Positions 34,255-43,400 of a stretch of 64,000 nucleotides of DNA are shown here, in pieces. The position numbers and the translations under genes were made by a program. Positions within the stretch are counted from its first letter, which is position 1; each line of letters begins with the position of its first letter. The notes under the pieces were generated by a model. That model was not told the DNA's origin. It ran no database searches and worked only from the letters and a program-made list of their open reading frames with translations. Origin of the DNA: Glaciecola sp048820975 (GTDB lineage Bacteria; Pseudomonadota; Gammaproteobacteria; Enterobacterales; Alteromonadaceae); NCBI RefSeq assembly GCF_048820975.1, contig NZ_JBMEUF010000002.1:372001-436000 (forward strand), in the 5' to 3' direction.

Positions 34255-35694
34255 TTAAATTTTTTGGTCGCACACTAAACTAAGTGCTAATGGAGTATTA
34301 GCCTCAACAGTAAACCTTAAACGCTTACTCTTATAGCCTTCGCGCTTGCCTTCAAGTACATAATCTCCGGGGGTTAAACTAATCGTTTTTGAAGCATGCT
34401 GCCCTACATGCCCAATACCCACCACAATAATATACGTTTTTTCATCTGACTGAATGGTCACTTCCACGGGGCTACTGTAAGTATCAAGCAACTCGCCTAA
34501 ATCGGCTATTTGCCCTTGCAAACTAGGGGAGTGAATAGATAAAGAAAATGAATCTAGCATGGCTTGCTGAGCATTTTCGCGAATATTCGTGTCAGCTAGC
34601 CGTTCTGGGCGGCTAATGTATGACTGAAGCGTTTTACTGGCTTTTAAAATGGCGCTAGCTTGTTGCTGGGTACTTAGCAAACTTTTATGGTTAGGGTATT
34701 GGCTTAATCCTGAGCTACTTAACTGGCTCACTTGCTGCCAGTTGTCATTACTTGCCGCATTTTCAATACTTCGCTGAATATATGCCAGGCCCTGTTCACT
34801 TCGAATATTCGAGATACGCGTTTGAAGTGCCTTAATACCCTTGCTGCTTGCGTCTAAGCTACTCGCCTTTGCTAAATACTTTTCAGCTAATGGCAAATTG
34901 TTTGCGTTAATTGCCTGCTCTGCGCTTTGTAAGGCGTTTGCCAATTCTTGGCTATCTAAGCGGTCTTTAGCATTAATTAAGTCTGCTTGTAGACCTTCTC
35001 GCTCAGGGTCTAAACTTATAATATCGCCCAGTAAATCTATTTGCTTGGGTAAGTTACGTTCAATTTTGGCAACGTCTAAATCTTGCAGTAAAATTTCTAT
35101 TTCACCAAAGGCATTGATTCTATTTTGCAGTGCCAGGGCGTCAATATTATTTGGCATAATCGCTAAGGCTTTGATTAAATTTAACTGAGCTTGCGCCATG
35201 TTTTCTTGCTCAAACTGTTCTTGCGCCCGTATAAGTTGTTGCGAAAATGCAAGTTCCCACGCTTCAATCAGCGCTTCTGTTTTTTGCACAAGCGTTTCTA
35301 AATTGCTTTTCGCATCGCTAAAGGCCCCTTGCGCAAACGAAGTCAGCACAGTTTGTTTGAGTAAGGCAAGTTCTGCGGTTTCGGCTGGCGCATAGCCAAT
35401 CACTTTCATTTCACTTACTTGCCCTTGCAAGCGCAGCTCGTAGTCAGTTAACGTTTCTTTAAAGCTCTCGCGAAAAGCATCAATTTCAGAAGTTGATAAG
35501 GGCGCTACTTGTGTACTGTTTGTATCTTTTTCTGCCGTATCTTGATTAAGCAATGGCACTACGACTAGGGCAAGCAAGATTACGCACACCACAGCACCAA
35601 CAACCAAAAAGATTTTTTTCATTTTTTGTTGATGTTGTAGGCGATGAGCCTGTATTTGCGCGTCGGCTTGCTTGTTTTCTTGCGGGCTTGTCAC
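34255..35694 (-). CDS. Single-pass membrane protein with coiled-coil/TPR-like region and C-terminal PEGA-like domain
   Basis: A 479-residue protein with a cytosolic N-terminus rich in Gln (about 1-28), one transmembrane helix (IFLVVGAVVCVILLALVVVPL, about 28-49), a long helical region with Ala/Leu/Gln-rich repeats (about 65-400; for example EQFEQENMAQAQLNLIKALAIMP and NNLPLAEKYLAKASSLD, which look TPR-like), and a C-terminal beta domain resembling PEGA (LTPGDYVLEGKREGYKSKRLRF). The start is GTG with AAGG eight bases upstream. It lies 14 bases before the SUMF1/PEGA gene. It has the look of an envelope scaffold; no function is known. Confidence 0.78.
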   Translation of the reverse strand: MTSPQENKQADAQIQAHRLQHQQKMKKIFLVVGAVVCVILLALVVVPLLNQDTAEKDTNSTQVAPLSTSEIDAFRESFKETLTDYELRLQGQVSEMKVIGYAPAETAELALLKQTVLTSFAQGAFSDAKSNLETLVQKTEALIEAWELAFSQQLIRAQEQFEQENMAQAQLNLIKALAIMPNNIDALALQNRINAFGEIEILLQDLDVAKIERNLPKQIDLLGDIISLDPEREGLQADLINAKDRLDSQELANALQSAEQAINANNLPLAEKYLAKASSLDASSKGIKALQTRISNIRSEQGLAYIQRSIENAASNDNWQQVSQLSSSGLSQYPNHKSLLSTQQQASAILKASKTLQSYISRPERLADTNIRENAQQAMLDSFSLSIHSPSLQGQIADLGELLDTYSSPVEVTIQSDEKTYIIVVGIGHVGQHASKTISLTPGDYVLEGKREGYKSKRLRFTVEANTPLALSLVCDQKI

Positions 35695-35753
35695 AAATAT
35701 ATCCTTGTTACTTCAAAGTGTTCTTACACTAGCCTAGCCGCCCCTAAGGGCGT

Positions 35754-37040
35754 TTAAAGTTGTACGTTTGGCGTTTCTTCTTCCTGAAACACTTTACGCA
35801 AATGTGTTTTCCATTGTAAATATTGCTCTTGCGCGGTGCCTTTAAGCTCAATTACTTGGTCTTCAAACTCAATTACCATAGGGCTAACGGTTAAATCTAA
35901 GGCTTTACCTTGCTCTTCAATCACTGCGCTGTGCTGCTTCATACGCGCATTGTTTTTAAATGCATCGCTAATAGCAAACACCGAACCAATACCTGCCACA
36001 ACAGAACCCGCCTCACCCAACGACGAATTACTATTTTTAGCCAATACAGCGGCTAAAATGGCAGCCCCTACACCTAAAATAGCTTTTGCGTTGCGCTCTT
36101 GTTGCGCTTCACGAGCGGCTACAACTTCCGGTAGCGTTTCAGCTTGCCAGTTGCCATAAGCATCTTGAGTTTTCGCTTCAAACACGTCGTAGTTATCTTG
36201 CAGGCGGTCTACAAACAGCAACTCTTGCGCACGTAAATCTTCAATTCGCTTAAGCATTGGGTCATCGTCATCAGGTAAACCGGTAAGCTCAAACTTGTAA
36301 TAGCGTTGGCCATTTTTTCTTTTAAGCTCAGTAGAAATATATTGCTCATACTTTTCTGGCGAGTAATAACGCGCATAGCGCATCAAAGACATACTCTTTA
36401 TGTACTCTTTGTCAGCTAACGACATTTTGCTAAGCAAGCTAACAACATAGTTACTTGCTTGCTGGAACACAGGTTCGTAAGGGTTTTTATCTTTATTTCG
36501 CTGGTCACGTAAAAAGCCTTTAGACACGGTATGTTCAAACTCTTTTGTACCTCTAATTTCGCCAGTACTGTCTACTACGGTAATGCTAATATTCACAACT
36601 TCGCTATCAGAATGGTTAATTTTACCTAACACAAATAAATCAGACGGCGTGCTTGCGTCAGGCACCACACTTACACTTGCAAATACCTTTTCATCATCCA
36701 TAGCGGCTTTTAACTCTGATGAAAAAAGCTTTGATTCGGTTCTACGAAGTTCAGGCCAAATACCCTCGTCTTCTAGTTCGTCACCGTCAATGTTTCCGTA
36801 ACTATCGGTGGGGAACCCTGGGTCAAAAGTGGGAATCGCTACGTCTAAAAAAACTTTGGCATTCACTAATTCAGGAGCATTTCCTTGCTTTGTAGGCGTT
36901 TGTTCCACTGGTGATGGCCCTACGAGCAAAGGTTGGTCTGATACTCTTGTATTTGAGGAACAAGCAGTTAGCACTACACTTGCCGCAATGGCTGACACAC
37001 TTACTAAGCGAATCCCTCGTTTGAAAATATGTTTAAACAT
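35754..37040 (-). CDS. Outer-membrane-type lipoprotein of the VWA/MotA cluster
   Basis: A 428-residue protein with a lipoprotein signal peptide (lipobox VLTACSS, Cys about residue 27; the following Ser-Asn does not suggest inner-membrane retention). A mixed alpha/beta N-terminal half (VFLDVAIPTFDPGFP, SDLFVLGKINHSDSEVVNISITVVDSTGEI) resembles assembly lipoproteins that bind secretion partners. A long charged helix (about 205-310) follows, then a Gly/Ala stretch (KAILGVGAAILAAVLAKNS, about 318-336) that could enter a membrane. No named family is recognised. It lies 59 bases before the GTG-start gene. Confidence 0.78.
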   Translation of the reverse strand: MFKHIFKRGIRLVSVSAIAASVVLTACSSNTRVSDQPLLVGPSPVEQTPTKQGNAPELVNAKVFLDVAIPTFDPGFPTDSYGNIDGDELEDEGIWPELRRTESKLFSSELKAAMDDEKVFASVSVVPDASTPSDLFVLGKINHSDSEVVNISITVVDSTGEIRGTKEFEHTVSKGFLRDQRNKDKNPYEPVFQQASNYVVSLLSKMSLADKEYIKSMSLMRYARYYSPEKYEQYISTELKRKNGQRYYKFELTGLPDDDDPMLKRIEDLRAQELLFVDRLQDNYDVFEAKTQDAYGNWQAETLPEVVAAREAQQERNAKAILGVGAAILAAVLAKNSNSSLGEAGSVVAGIGSVFAISDAFKNNARMKQHSAVIEEQGKALDLTVSPMVIEFEDQVIELKGTAQEQYLQWKTHLRKVFQEEETPNVQL

Positions 37041-37091
37041 GCTGTTTCATCCCTATAAATGGCTAATGTTACACGTGCAGATATCGCTTTA

Positions 37092-37628
37092 TTATGCGCC
37101 GCACTTGTAATTCCTATATTGTTCTTTCAAGCCCTCTAGCATAGCAGTATCTTGAGTAGAATTAATCTCTTGAAATAACAACTTACAAATTATTTTGTCA
37201 TTGTCTTTTGGTGGAATAACACCTGCGTTTACTGGCGTTGAATTCACTTGTATTGCGTGCTCGCTATTAGATTGGCTGTTACTTGTGGCGCTTTCACTCG
37301 ATTCGCTTGTATTACCTGTACTCGCCTGAGCTCCGTCGCCAGCGCTACTTCCTGCACCGCCACCTTCGTAACCCCCATTTCCGCCACCGGCCATTTCGGC
37401 TGATACTTCATTGATACAAGTGCTATACTCATCAATAGATTGGCGTAAACTACCCTCAAGCATAGCAATGCGCTCTTCGCGCGTTAACGAATTAGGATCA
37501 ACGTCATCAAGTGCTACTGTCGAGCAATCTTGCACGCTAGGCGCTTCTTGATACAAAGCTCGTGCGTCAAATGAACTCACAAACAAACTTAACGTAGTAA
37601 GTAAAAAAGAAATAACAACAAACTTCAT
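37092..37628 (-). CDS. Small secreted protein, first gene of the VWA/MotA cluster
   Basis: A 178-residue periplasmic protein. Signal peptide about 1-24 (ends FDARALYQ). A first folded part includes DCSTVALDDVDPNSLTREER and two Cys (about residues 35 and 77). A low-complexity Gly/Ser/Thr/Asn linker (about 87-135; GGGNGGYEGGGAGSS) follows, and a C-terminal segment with two more Cys (KIICKLLFQEINSTQD... and YRNYKCGA). The four cysteines could form disulfides in the periplasm. AGGGG precedes the ATG. Homology not recognised. It is transcribed away from cca across about 145 bases that must hold both promoters. Confidence 0.75.
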   Translation of the reverse strand: MKFVVISFLLTTLSLFVSSFDARALYQEAPSVQDCSTVALDDVDPNSLTREERIAMLEGSLRQSIDEYSTCINEVSAEMAGGGNGGYEGGGAGSSAGDGAQASTGNTSESSESATSNSQSNSEHAIQVNSTPVNAGVIPPKDNDKIICKLLFQEINSTQDTAMLEGLKEQYRNYKCGA

Positions 37629-37773
37629 ACAGCTGCCCCTTTTAATTATTATATTTAGAATAGCATAATTAGGAAAAGTTCATACGCCTCAGCGCTGTCT
37701 GTAAACTCACTATTGTTGATAATAGAATGCTTATGTATCTTTATATGCGTATAAGCGAAAAATAAGGAATGCC

Positions 37774-39021
37774 ATGCAAAAATTGAAAAACGTTTACTTA
37801 GTTGGCGGCGCCGTGCGCGACCAACTACTTGGCATGAGCTCTCATGATAAAGACTACGTAGTAGTGGGCGCTAGCATTAAAGATATGCTGGCCAATGGGT
37901 TTAAACCGGTTGGAAAAGACTTTCCTGTTTTTTTACACCCTGAAACAAAAGACGAATACGCCTTAGCTCGTACCGAGCGCAAAGTAGGTAAAGGCTATAC
38001 AGGCTTTCAAGTGGATGCCAGCGAAAATGTAAGCTTAGAAGATGACTTAGCAAGACGCGACCTAAGCATCAACGCCATGGCCCTTGATGAACATGGCAAT
38101 ATAATTGACCCATTTAACGGGCAACATGATTTGGAGCAAAAGGTACTTCGTCACACTACCGCAGCATTTGTGGAAGACCCAGTAAGGGTGCTTCGCGTGG
38201 CTCGATTTTTAGCGCGTTATGGAAACGAGTGGACAATTCACGATGAAACCAAAGCCTTATTTTGGCAAATGAAAGAGCAACAAGAGCTGTCAGCCTTAGT
38301 CCCCGAACGAGTATGGAAAGAAACCGAAAAAGCACTTAACGAACCACATCCTCATTTGTACTTTGAGGCTTTAGATGGTTTGGGTATTTTTCCTGAGCTT
38401 GAATGCATGCACAACGTGAAGCAATCGGCCACCCATCACCCAGAAGGGGATGTATGGATTCATACCATGTTAGTACTCAAACGCGCCGCTGATTTACAGT
38501 ATGATTTACCTACGCGCTTTGCCGCGTTAACCCATGATTTTGGGAAACCTGTAGTGTATGCACAAACAGGTAAACTACACGGCCATGAAGCGGCCGGGGT
38601 CCCTATTATTGATAAATTTTGCCAGCGACTGCGTGTACCAAACAAGCTAAAGGAACTAGCTGAGCTTACCAGCTACTATCATTTACATACGCACAAAATG
38701 GCTGAATTAACACCCAAAACTTTGTATAAAGTGGTAATCGGCGGCTTTAACGCCGTTAAACAACCTGCCCGCTTTTTACAGTTTTTACATGCTTGTGAAT
38801 GTGACTCACAAGGGCGCGGCCCAACTAAAGAAAACCTGGAGTATAAGTCTTTAGCCTTTGGTAAGTACTTGCTTGATGGGCTTATTGCGTTTGATACAAA
38901 AGTGATTGTAAAAGAGGCTATTGAAAAAGGTAAAACGGGCCCCGACATAGGCGAGGCCGTTCGAATTGCGCAAATACAAGCAATTGCCGCTTTAAAAGAC
39001 GCTTACGCCAGTAAAGCTTAA
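37774..39021 (+). CDS. cca: CCA-adding tRNA nucleotidyltransferase
   Basis: A 415-residue class II CCA-adding enzyme that adds or repairs the tRNA 3' CCA end. Motif A is VYLVGGAVRDQLLGMSSHDKDYVVVG with the catalytic DxD, followed by EDDLARRDLSINAMA (motif B), and VEDPVRVLRVARFLARY (motif D/E region). The C-terminal HD domain contains FAALTHDFGKPV and the HLHTHKM region, as in E. coli Cca, which also has phosphohydrolase activity. AAGGAA precedes the ATG. The stop TAA overlaps the opposite-strand ybaK stop. Confidence 0.97.
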   Translation: MQKLKNVYLVGGAVRDQLLGMSSHDKDYVVVGASIKDMLANGFKPVGKDFPVFLHPETKDEYALARTERKVGKGYTGFQVDASENVSLEDDLARRDLSINAMALDEHGNIIDPFNGQHDLEQKVLRHTTAAFVEDPVRVLRVARFLARYGNEWTIHDETKALFWQMKEQQELSALVPERVWKETEKALNEPHPHLYFEALDGLGIFPELECMHNVKQSATHHPEGDVWIHTMLVLKRAADLQYDLPTRFAALTHDFGKPVVYAQTGKLHGHEAAGVPIIDKFCQRLRVPNKLKELAELTSYYHLHTHKMAELTPKTLYKVVIGGFNAVKQPARFLQFLHACECDSQGRGPTKENLEYKSLAFGKYLLDGLIAFDTKVIVKEAIEKGKTGPDIGEAVRIAQIQAIAALKDAYASKA

Positions 39022-39485
39022 GCGCAAATATCGCTAAGTTTCGCCTGTAGAGCTTGTTGTAAATTTGCGCCCGCTATCTCCATTTCCAAACAACGCTTAC
39101 CCGCACTAATATACACGCTGGTGTGGTCGGTAATATCGTTATGTAAAACGCTAGGTAGGCGTTTTTTTTGCCCCAATGGGCTTACGCCGCCTAACACATA
39201 ACCGGTTGAACGCATTACCGCCTGTTTATCGGCCATGGCAGCTTTCTTCCAACCAAGCGCCGACGCTATGGCTTTCATTGAAAGCTTTTCGTTAACAGGC
39301 AGAACCGCTACTGCCATTGCGTGATCAGGCGAGCTTACCACCAAGGTTTTGTATACACGGCTGCTATCAACTTGTAATTTTTCAGCCGCCTCACCGCCAT
39401 ATGACTCTGCGCTAGGGTCGTGCTCATATTGGTGCAAAGTAAATGGCACTTTTAACTTATTGGCAGCGTCAACGGCGGGTGTCAT
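39018..39485 (-). CDS. ybaK: Cys-tRNA(Pro)/Cys-tRNA(Cys) deacylase YbaK
   Basis: A 155-residue trans-editing protein that hydrolyses Cys-tRNA(Pro) made in error by ProRS. Family marks are TPAVDAANKLKVPFTLHQYEHD, the substrate-pocket Lys in SRVYKTLVV, AVLPVNEKLSMKAIASALG, and TGYVLGGVSPLGQKKRLPSVLH. Length is that of E. coli YbaK. It follows the serine hydrolase gene by seven bases (one transcript) and converges on cca with both stops sharing a CTTAAG. Confidence 0.94.
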   Translation of the reverse strand: MTPAVDAANKLKVPFTLHQYEHDPSAESYGGEAAEKLQVDSSRVYKTLVVSSPDHAMAVAVLPVNEKLSMKAIASALGWKKAAMADKQAVMRSTGYVLGGVSPLGQKKRLPSVLHNDITDHTSVYISAGKRCLEMEIAGANLQQALQAKLSDICA

Positions 39486-39492
39486 GGTTGGC

Positions 39493-40773
39493 TTAATGCT
39501 CCACGTTTTCGTCTACTAAGGCTTGGTACACCACATTTCTAAAATCATCGTGATACGCATGAAACCCAATTGGTAAAAATTGCGTCATCGACAAAATCAC
39601 CATGTTCTCTTTAGGATCAATTCTAAAGTAAGTAGAAGCAGCGCCGCTCCAACCATAATCACCCGTTGATCCCATAAAACGTAGTTGGTTTTCATCAACG
39701 GTAACCGATACCGCTAAACCATAGCCTTCACCTTGTGCATCTTTTGAAAAGGGCAAAAGGTCTTTACTTAAATGATTTGAACGCATGTACTGTACAGTTT
39801 TGCGCCCTAAAATACGCTTGCCTTTGTATTCACCGCCGTTTAGCAACATTTGCGCAAAGGCTAGGTAATCTTTAGCTGTAGATGTAAGGCCGCCACCGGC
39901 ATTATGTATAGCAGGGTCAGTTAAATAGTCTCCTAATGGTTCGCTATCTAATGCAACGGTTTGGCCTTTATCACCTGCACCATATATTTGCGCAAAGCGT
40001 GCATGGTTTTCCGGCTTTACATAAAAACCGGTATCCACCATTCCAAGTGGCTCAAATATGGTTTCTTGCATGTAGTCACCTAGCTTTTTACCACTTAGTT
40101 TTTCAACTAAAAAGCCAATAACGTCGGTATTTACGCCATAGTTCCATTGAGTACCAGGTTGATGATTCAAGGGTAACTTAGCCAACTCACTTAAAACAGT
40201 ATCAGGCGTTGCAGTGCCATTTCCAACAGGTGAAGCGCGATAAAGTTTGTCTACTTCACTATTAGAAAACCCGTAAGAGAAACCCGCCGTATGCATAAAT
40301 AAATCAATGATTCGAACAGGTGACTGCGCATCTTCAAGCACCATATTGTCACCGCTTCCACTCACGTACACTTTTAAGTTTTTAAGCTCAGGTAAGTATT
40401 TAGAAATGGGATCATTCATATGAAACTTGCCTTGCTCCCATAAACTTAAGGCTGCTACAGCAGTAACCGGTTTGGTCATAGAATATATGCGAAAAATGGT
40501 GTCGGTAGTCATCTTTTCGCCACTTTCACGGTTTCTTAGCCCATGTGCGTTAAAATGTACAATTTCGCCATTTCGCGCCACTAAGCTCACCGTGCCCACT
40601 AGCTTGTCGGCTTCAATGTATTTAAGCATTACGTCATCAATGTTCTGTAGCCGTTGCTCAGAGAAACCTTGGGTAATGTTTGCTTTTGGTGTTTGCGGGG
40701 GCGGCACAGCGCTGCACGAAAATACTGCGCTAAGTAACAATACTGAAAAACCGTACTTAAAATTAGAAATCAT
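39493..40773 (-). CDS. Beta-lactamase-fold serine hydrolase (class C / S12 family)
   Basis: A 426-residue exported enzyme. A signal peptide ends VFSCSAVPPP, a possible though imperfect lipobox. The nucleophile motif is SMTK (SxxK, about residue 98), the second element is YGVN (YxN), and the third site reads YGWSGAAS in place of KTG, as in esterase-type members (EstB-like) of the family. This points to an esterase, amidase or D-aminopeptidase rather than a true beta-lactamase; the substrate is unknown. It shares a transcript with ybaK. Confidence 0.87.
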   Translation of the reverse strand: MISNFKYGFSVLLLSAVFSCSAVPPPQTPKANITQGFSEQRLQNIDDVMLKYIEADKLVGTVSLVARNGEIVHFNAHGLRNRESGEKMTTDTIFRIYSMTKPVTAVAALSLWEQGKFHMNDPISKYLPELKNLKVYVSGSGDNMVLEDAQSPVRIIDLFMHTAGFSYGFSNSEVDKLYRASPVGNGTATPDTVLSELAKLPLNHQPGTQWNYGVNTDVIGFLVEKLSGKKLGDYMQETIFEPLGMVDTGFYVKPENHARFAQIYGAGDKGQTVALDSEPLGDYLTDPAIHNAGGGLTSTAKDYLAFAQMLLNGGEYKGKRILGRKTVQYMRSNHLSKDLLPFSKDAQGEGYGLAVSVTVDENQLRFMGSTGDYGWSGAASTYFRIDPKENMVILSMTQFLPIGFHAYHDDFRNVVYQALVDENVEH

Positions 40774-40909
40774 TTAGCTCTTACTTATTAATAAATTGTT
40801 AATTTAGTTTATCGACTTATTTTTACAGCGCAAGTCCTTAAAAAGAGACGATAGCGAAATCATAATGTTTGCCGATATATAGAAACTGCCATGTTCTGAA
40901 TATAAACCT

Positions 40910-41557
40910 ATGCAAAAATATTGTTACTTACTACTACTTTTAACTTTTTCGTCTATAAGCTTTGCACAATTAAGCGTGCAAGTTAATGACATGAACAACA
41001 ACAAGCTAAGTAACATTGTGGTGGAGCTCAAATTTAGTGACCCTAACTTTGAGGCATCTACAGCTTTGCGTGAAAATACTATGCAGCAAGTTGACCAACA
41101 ATTTATTCCGCATATTTTAGCCATTCATAAAGGGGAAGTTGTGCACTTTCCCGATACCGATACGGTCCAGCATCACGTATATTCATTTTCAAAAGCACGC
41201 ACCTTCGAAATTGCGATTTATCAAAAGGAAGTATCGCGCAAAATCAATTTTGATGCGCCGGGAATAGTTGAATTAGGATGCAATATTCATGATTGGATGC
41301 TTGGGTATATTTACGTTGCTGAATCACCCTTGTACACTAAAACAAATGCCTCTGGGGAAGCCATATTCAAGAGCCTACCTAGTGGGCCAATTGAGGTAAA
41401 TGTTTGGCATCCGCGCTTAAGTGAAAATGACATCAAGAAAACCTATTTCATAAAAGCTGCAAATACCCAGCCTACTTTGCACATTACCTTAAGTGAGCCA
41501 CTACTGCCAAGCTACGCTGACTTTGATGATATTCACGGGGTTGGCGATTACGAATAA
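40910..41557 (+). CDS. Exported cupredoxin-like protein (methylamine-utilization-like)
   Basis: A 215-residue periplasmic protein with a signal peptide (1-19, ending SISFAQL). The central domain is a plastocyanin/cupredoxin fold with a plausible type 1 copper site: His in VQHHVYSF, Cys in ELGC, His in NIHDW and Met directly after (DWM). The C-terminal part (TNASGEAIFKSLPSGPIEVNVWHPRL) is a carboxypeptidase regulatory-like beta domain. Similar proteins are often named methylamine utilization protein, but no mau genes are here. It overlaps the next gene by one base (TAATG), implying a joint function with that outer-membrane protein. Confidence 0.8.
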   Translation: MQKYCYLLLLLTFSSISFAQLSVQVNDMNNNKLSNIVVELKFSDPNFEASTALRENTMQQVDQQFIPHILAIHKGEVVHFPDTDTVQHHVYSFSKARTFEIAIYQKEVSRKINFDAPGIVELGCNIHDWMLGYIYVAESPLYTKTNASGEAIFKSLPSGPIEVNVWHPRLSENDIKKTYFIKAANTQPTLHITLSEPLLPSYADFDDIHGVGDYE

Positions 41558-42780
41558 TGCATAAACTAACGCTCTCGACTATTGCTTTTGTTGCTAGCTT
41601 AGCCGCGCAAATGGCCTATGCACAAAACGTTACTTTTGAAGGCAGAATAGAAGCAAACGCAGTAGCCGCTACCCATGCTGATTCATGGCAAAGCAAAGGA
41701 ATTGGCTTGAGCCGAACCGAGCATAATTCTTTAAATTTACAGCAAAGTTTTGTAAAAGCGAAGGTGGCCTTTAATAAAGACTGGCGCTTTACTGCGGTGC
41801 TCAATGCCTACACTGATGGTGAAAAACACCTTGGATTGACCCAAGCATTTGCTCGCTACAAACCTATTGTTCCCAATACGATAAAATTTAGTGCTCGCCT
41901 AGGCTTTTTCTACCCAAGTATGTCAATTGAAAATACCGCAAATGGATGGTTGTCACCCTACTCTTACACACAATCAGCCATTAATAGTTGGATTGGCGAA
42001 GAACTGCGAGTGTTAGGCGCTGAAGCGAGTTGGTCATTAAATGGCCGCAAGCAAAGAAGTCCTTGGAGTTGGCGTGTTAATTTAGCCGCTTACAAAGGCA
42101 ATGATCCTTTGGGCAGTTTACTGACTTGGCGAGGTTTCGCTATGCACAATAGGCAGTCTTTGCATCACAGTAGAGTGCAGTTTGCGAACATCCCCTCAGT
42201 CATCAATAGCACCACCTTTGACAGCCCTACTTGGGTTGCCCCTTTTTCAGAAATTGATGGGAAAATAGGCGTATACGCTGGGATGCATATTAGTTATTTG
42301 CGCCAAACCAATTTGCGTTACTACTTTTACGACAACAGAGCCAACCCTTTGGCTGTGAATAAGCAGCGTTTGTATGCCTGGCGCACAAAATTTCATAGCC
42401 TTGCGCTACAGCATCAATTGTCATCAGCATGGCGCTTTATGGCGCAATATATGGATGGCGATACATTAATGGGCGATAATCAGGTTCAAGCCGATTACCT
42501 AGCGTGGTATGCCGCCATTTCACATACTGCAGGTAAGCATCGCTTCACCGCCCGTTATGATAACTACAAAGTATACGAAAATGACTCCCTGCCCGAAGAC
42601 CCAAACAACAGCAATGGCAGTGGGCTTACCCTAAATTGGCAATGGCAGTTTTCAAAGCACATTGAGTGGGGAATAGAGTGGCACCAACATAAAAGCACAG
42701 TAAGTAACCGTGCTTTGCTAAATGCGCCAGTGTACTTGCGCCAATCCCAATTATTATTCGTTAGCGCTTATACTTTTTAA
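41557..42780 (+). CDS. Predicted outer-membrane beta-barrel coupled to the cupredoxin
   Basis: A 407-residue protein with a signal peptide (1-22, ending QMAYAQN) and many alternating amphipathic strands, for example WRFTAVLNAYTDGE, WRFMAQYMDGDTLMG and HRFTARYDNYKVYEND. It ends in the aromatic FVSAYTF that marks outer-membrane barrels. Homology is not recognised beyond this. One-base overlap with the cupredoxin gene suggests a copper- or redox-linked envelope role, but this is inference. Its stop overlaps the convergent tetR stop at 42777-42780. Confidence 0.75.
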   Translation: MHKLTLSTIAFVASLAAQMAYAQNVTFEGRIEANAVAATHADSWQSKGIGLSRTEHNSLNLQQSFVKAKVAFNKDWRFTAVLNAYTDGEKHLGLTQAFARYKPIVPNTIKFSARLGFFYPSMSIENTANGWLSPYSYTQSAINSWIGEELRVLGAEASWSLNGRKQRSPWSWRVNLAAYKGNDPLGSLLTWRGFAMHNRQSLHHSRVQFANIPSVINSTTFDSPTWVAPFSEIDGKIGVYAGMHISYLRQTNLRYYFYDNRANPLAVNKQRLYAWRTKFHSLALQHQLSSAWRFMAQYMDGDTLMGDNQVQADYLAWYAAISHTAGKHRFTARYDNYKVYENDSLPEDPNNSNGSGLTLNWQWQFSKHIEWGIEWHQHKSTVSNRALLNAPVYLRQSQLLFVSAYTF

Positions 42781-43361
42781 GCCTGCAAGGCAGCTAAATT
42801 AGAATCAATAGCGGCATCAATAGCACTTTGCGGTGCCTTCATTCTGATCAGGGTAGAGCTACCATAAAACAGCACCACCAAAGATGCAGCGGTGGTTTCA
42901 ACATTAATATTCGCTGATACTTGATTGAGGTTTTTGGCATTACTTAAGGCATGCGTAAAGGCTTGAATTTGGCGCTCGAAGGTACGGCTTAATACATCAA
43001 ATATTGGCCCTTCAGATTTACCGTATTCAGTGGCTGAATTAGCTATGAAACAGCCATTACGAAAGTATTTATCACTGGTAGATGACTTCACAAAATCAAA
43101 AAACTTTTTAATTTCACGTAAAGACGCGCGTTCTGATTCTAGCCCAGAAAATAAATACATGAAAATGCGCTTTTCGTACTTTTCGAGTGCGGCCTGAAAT
43201 AAATCATCTTTTCCGCCAAAGGCCGTGTATAAACCCGCATGAGCAACGCCGGTATGTTTAACCATTTCACGCATTGATGTATTGGCATATCCCTTTCGCC
43301 AAAATATCTCTATAGCTTTGTCTAATGCCATTTGTTCATTAAACTCGCGTACTCGTGCCAT
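42777..43361 (-). CDS. TetR/AcrR-family transcriptional regulator
   Basis: A 194-residue repressor. The N-terminal helix-turn-helix is EFNEQMALDKAIEIFWRKGYANTSMREMVKHTGVAHAGLYTAFGGKDDLF (positions 6-55, described by region), and the C-terminal ligand domain resembles the TetR_C subgroup with FFDFVKSS and GCFIANSATEYG. AGGTAA precedes the ATG. It is divergent from a DMT exporter, and a TAAATG-N8-CATTTA palindrome lies between, so it probably represses both itself and the exporter. The ligand is unknown. Confidence 0.9.
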   Translation of the reverse strand: MARVREFNEQMALDKAIEIFWRKGYANTSMREMVKHTGVAHAGLYTAFGGKDDLFQAALEKYEKRIFMYLFSGLESERASLREIKKFFDFVKSSTSDKYFRNGCFIANSATEYGKSEGPIFDVLSRTFERQIQAFTHALSNAKNLNQVSANINVETTAASLVVLFYGSSTLIRMKAPQSAIDAAIDSNLAALQA

Positions 43362-43380
43362 AAATTACCTCGTTGTGGGT

Positions 43381-43400
43381 TAAATGCCTACGCTCATTTA
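43381..43400. promoter_or_regulatory. Candidate operator of the TetR regulator
   Basis: TAAATG-CCTACGCT-CATTTA is a perfect 6-bp inverted repeat with an eight-base spacer, 20 bases before the tetR ATG. TetR-family repressors usually bind such palindromes in the divergent intergenic region. The match is seen; its function is inferred. Confidence 0.5.
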
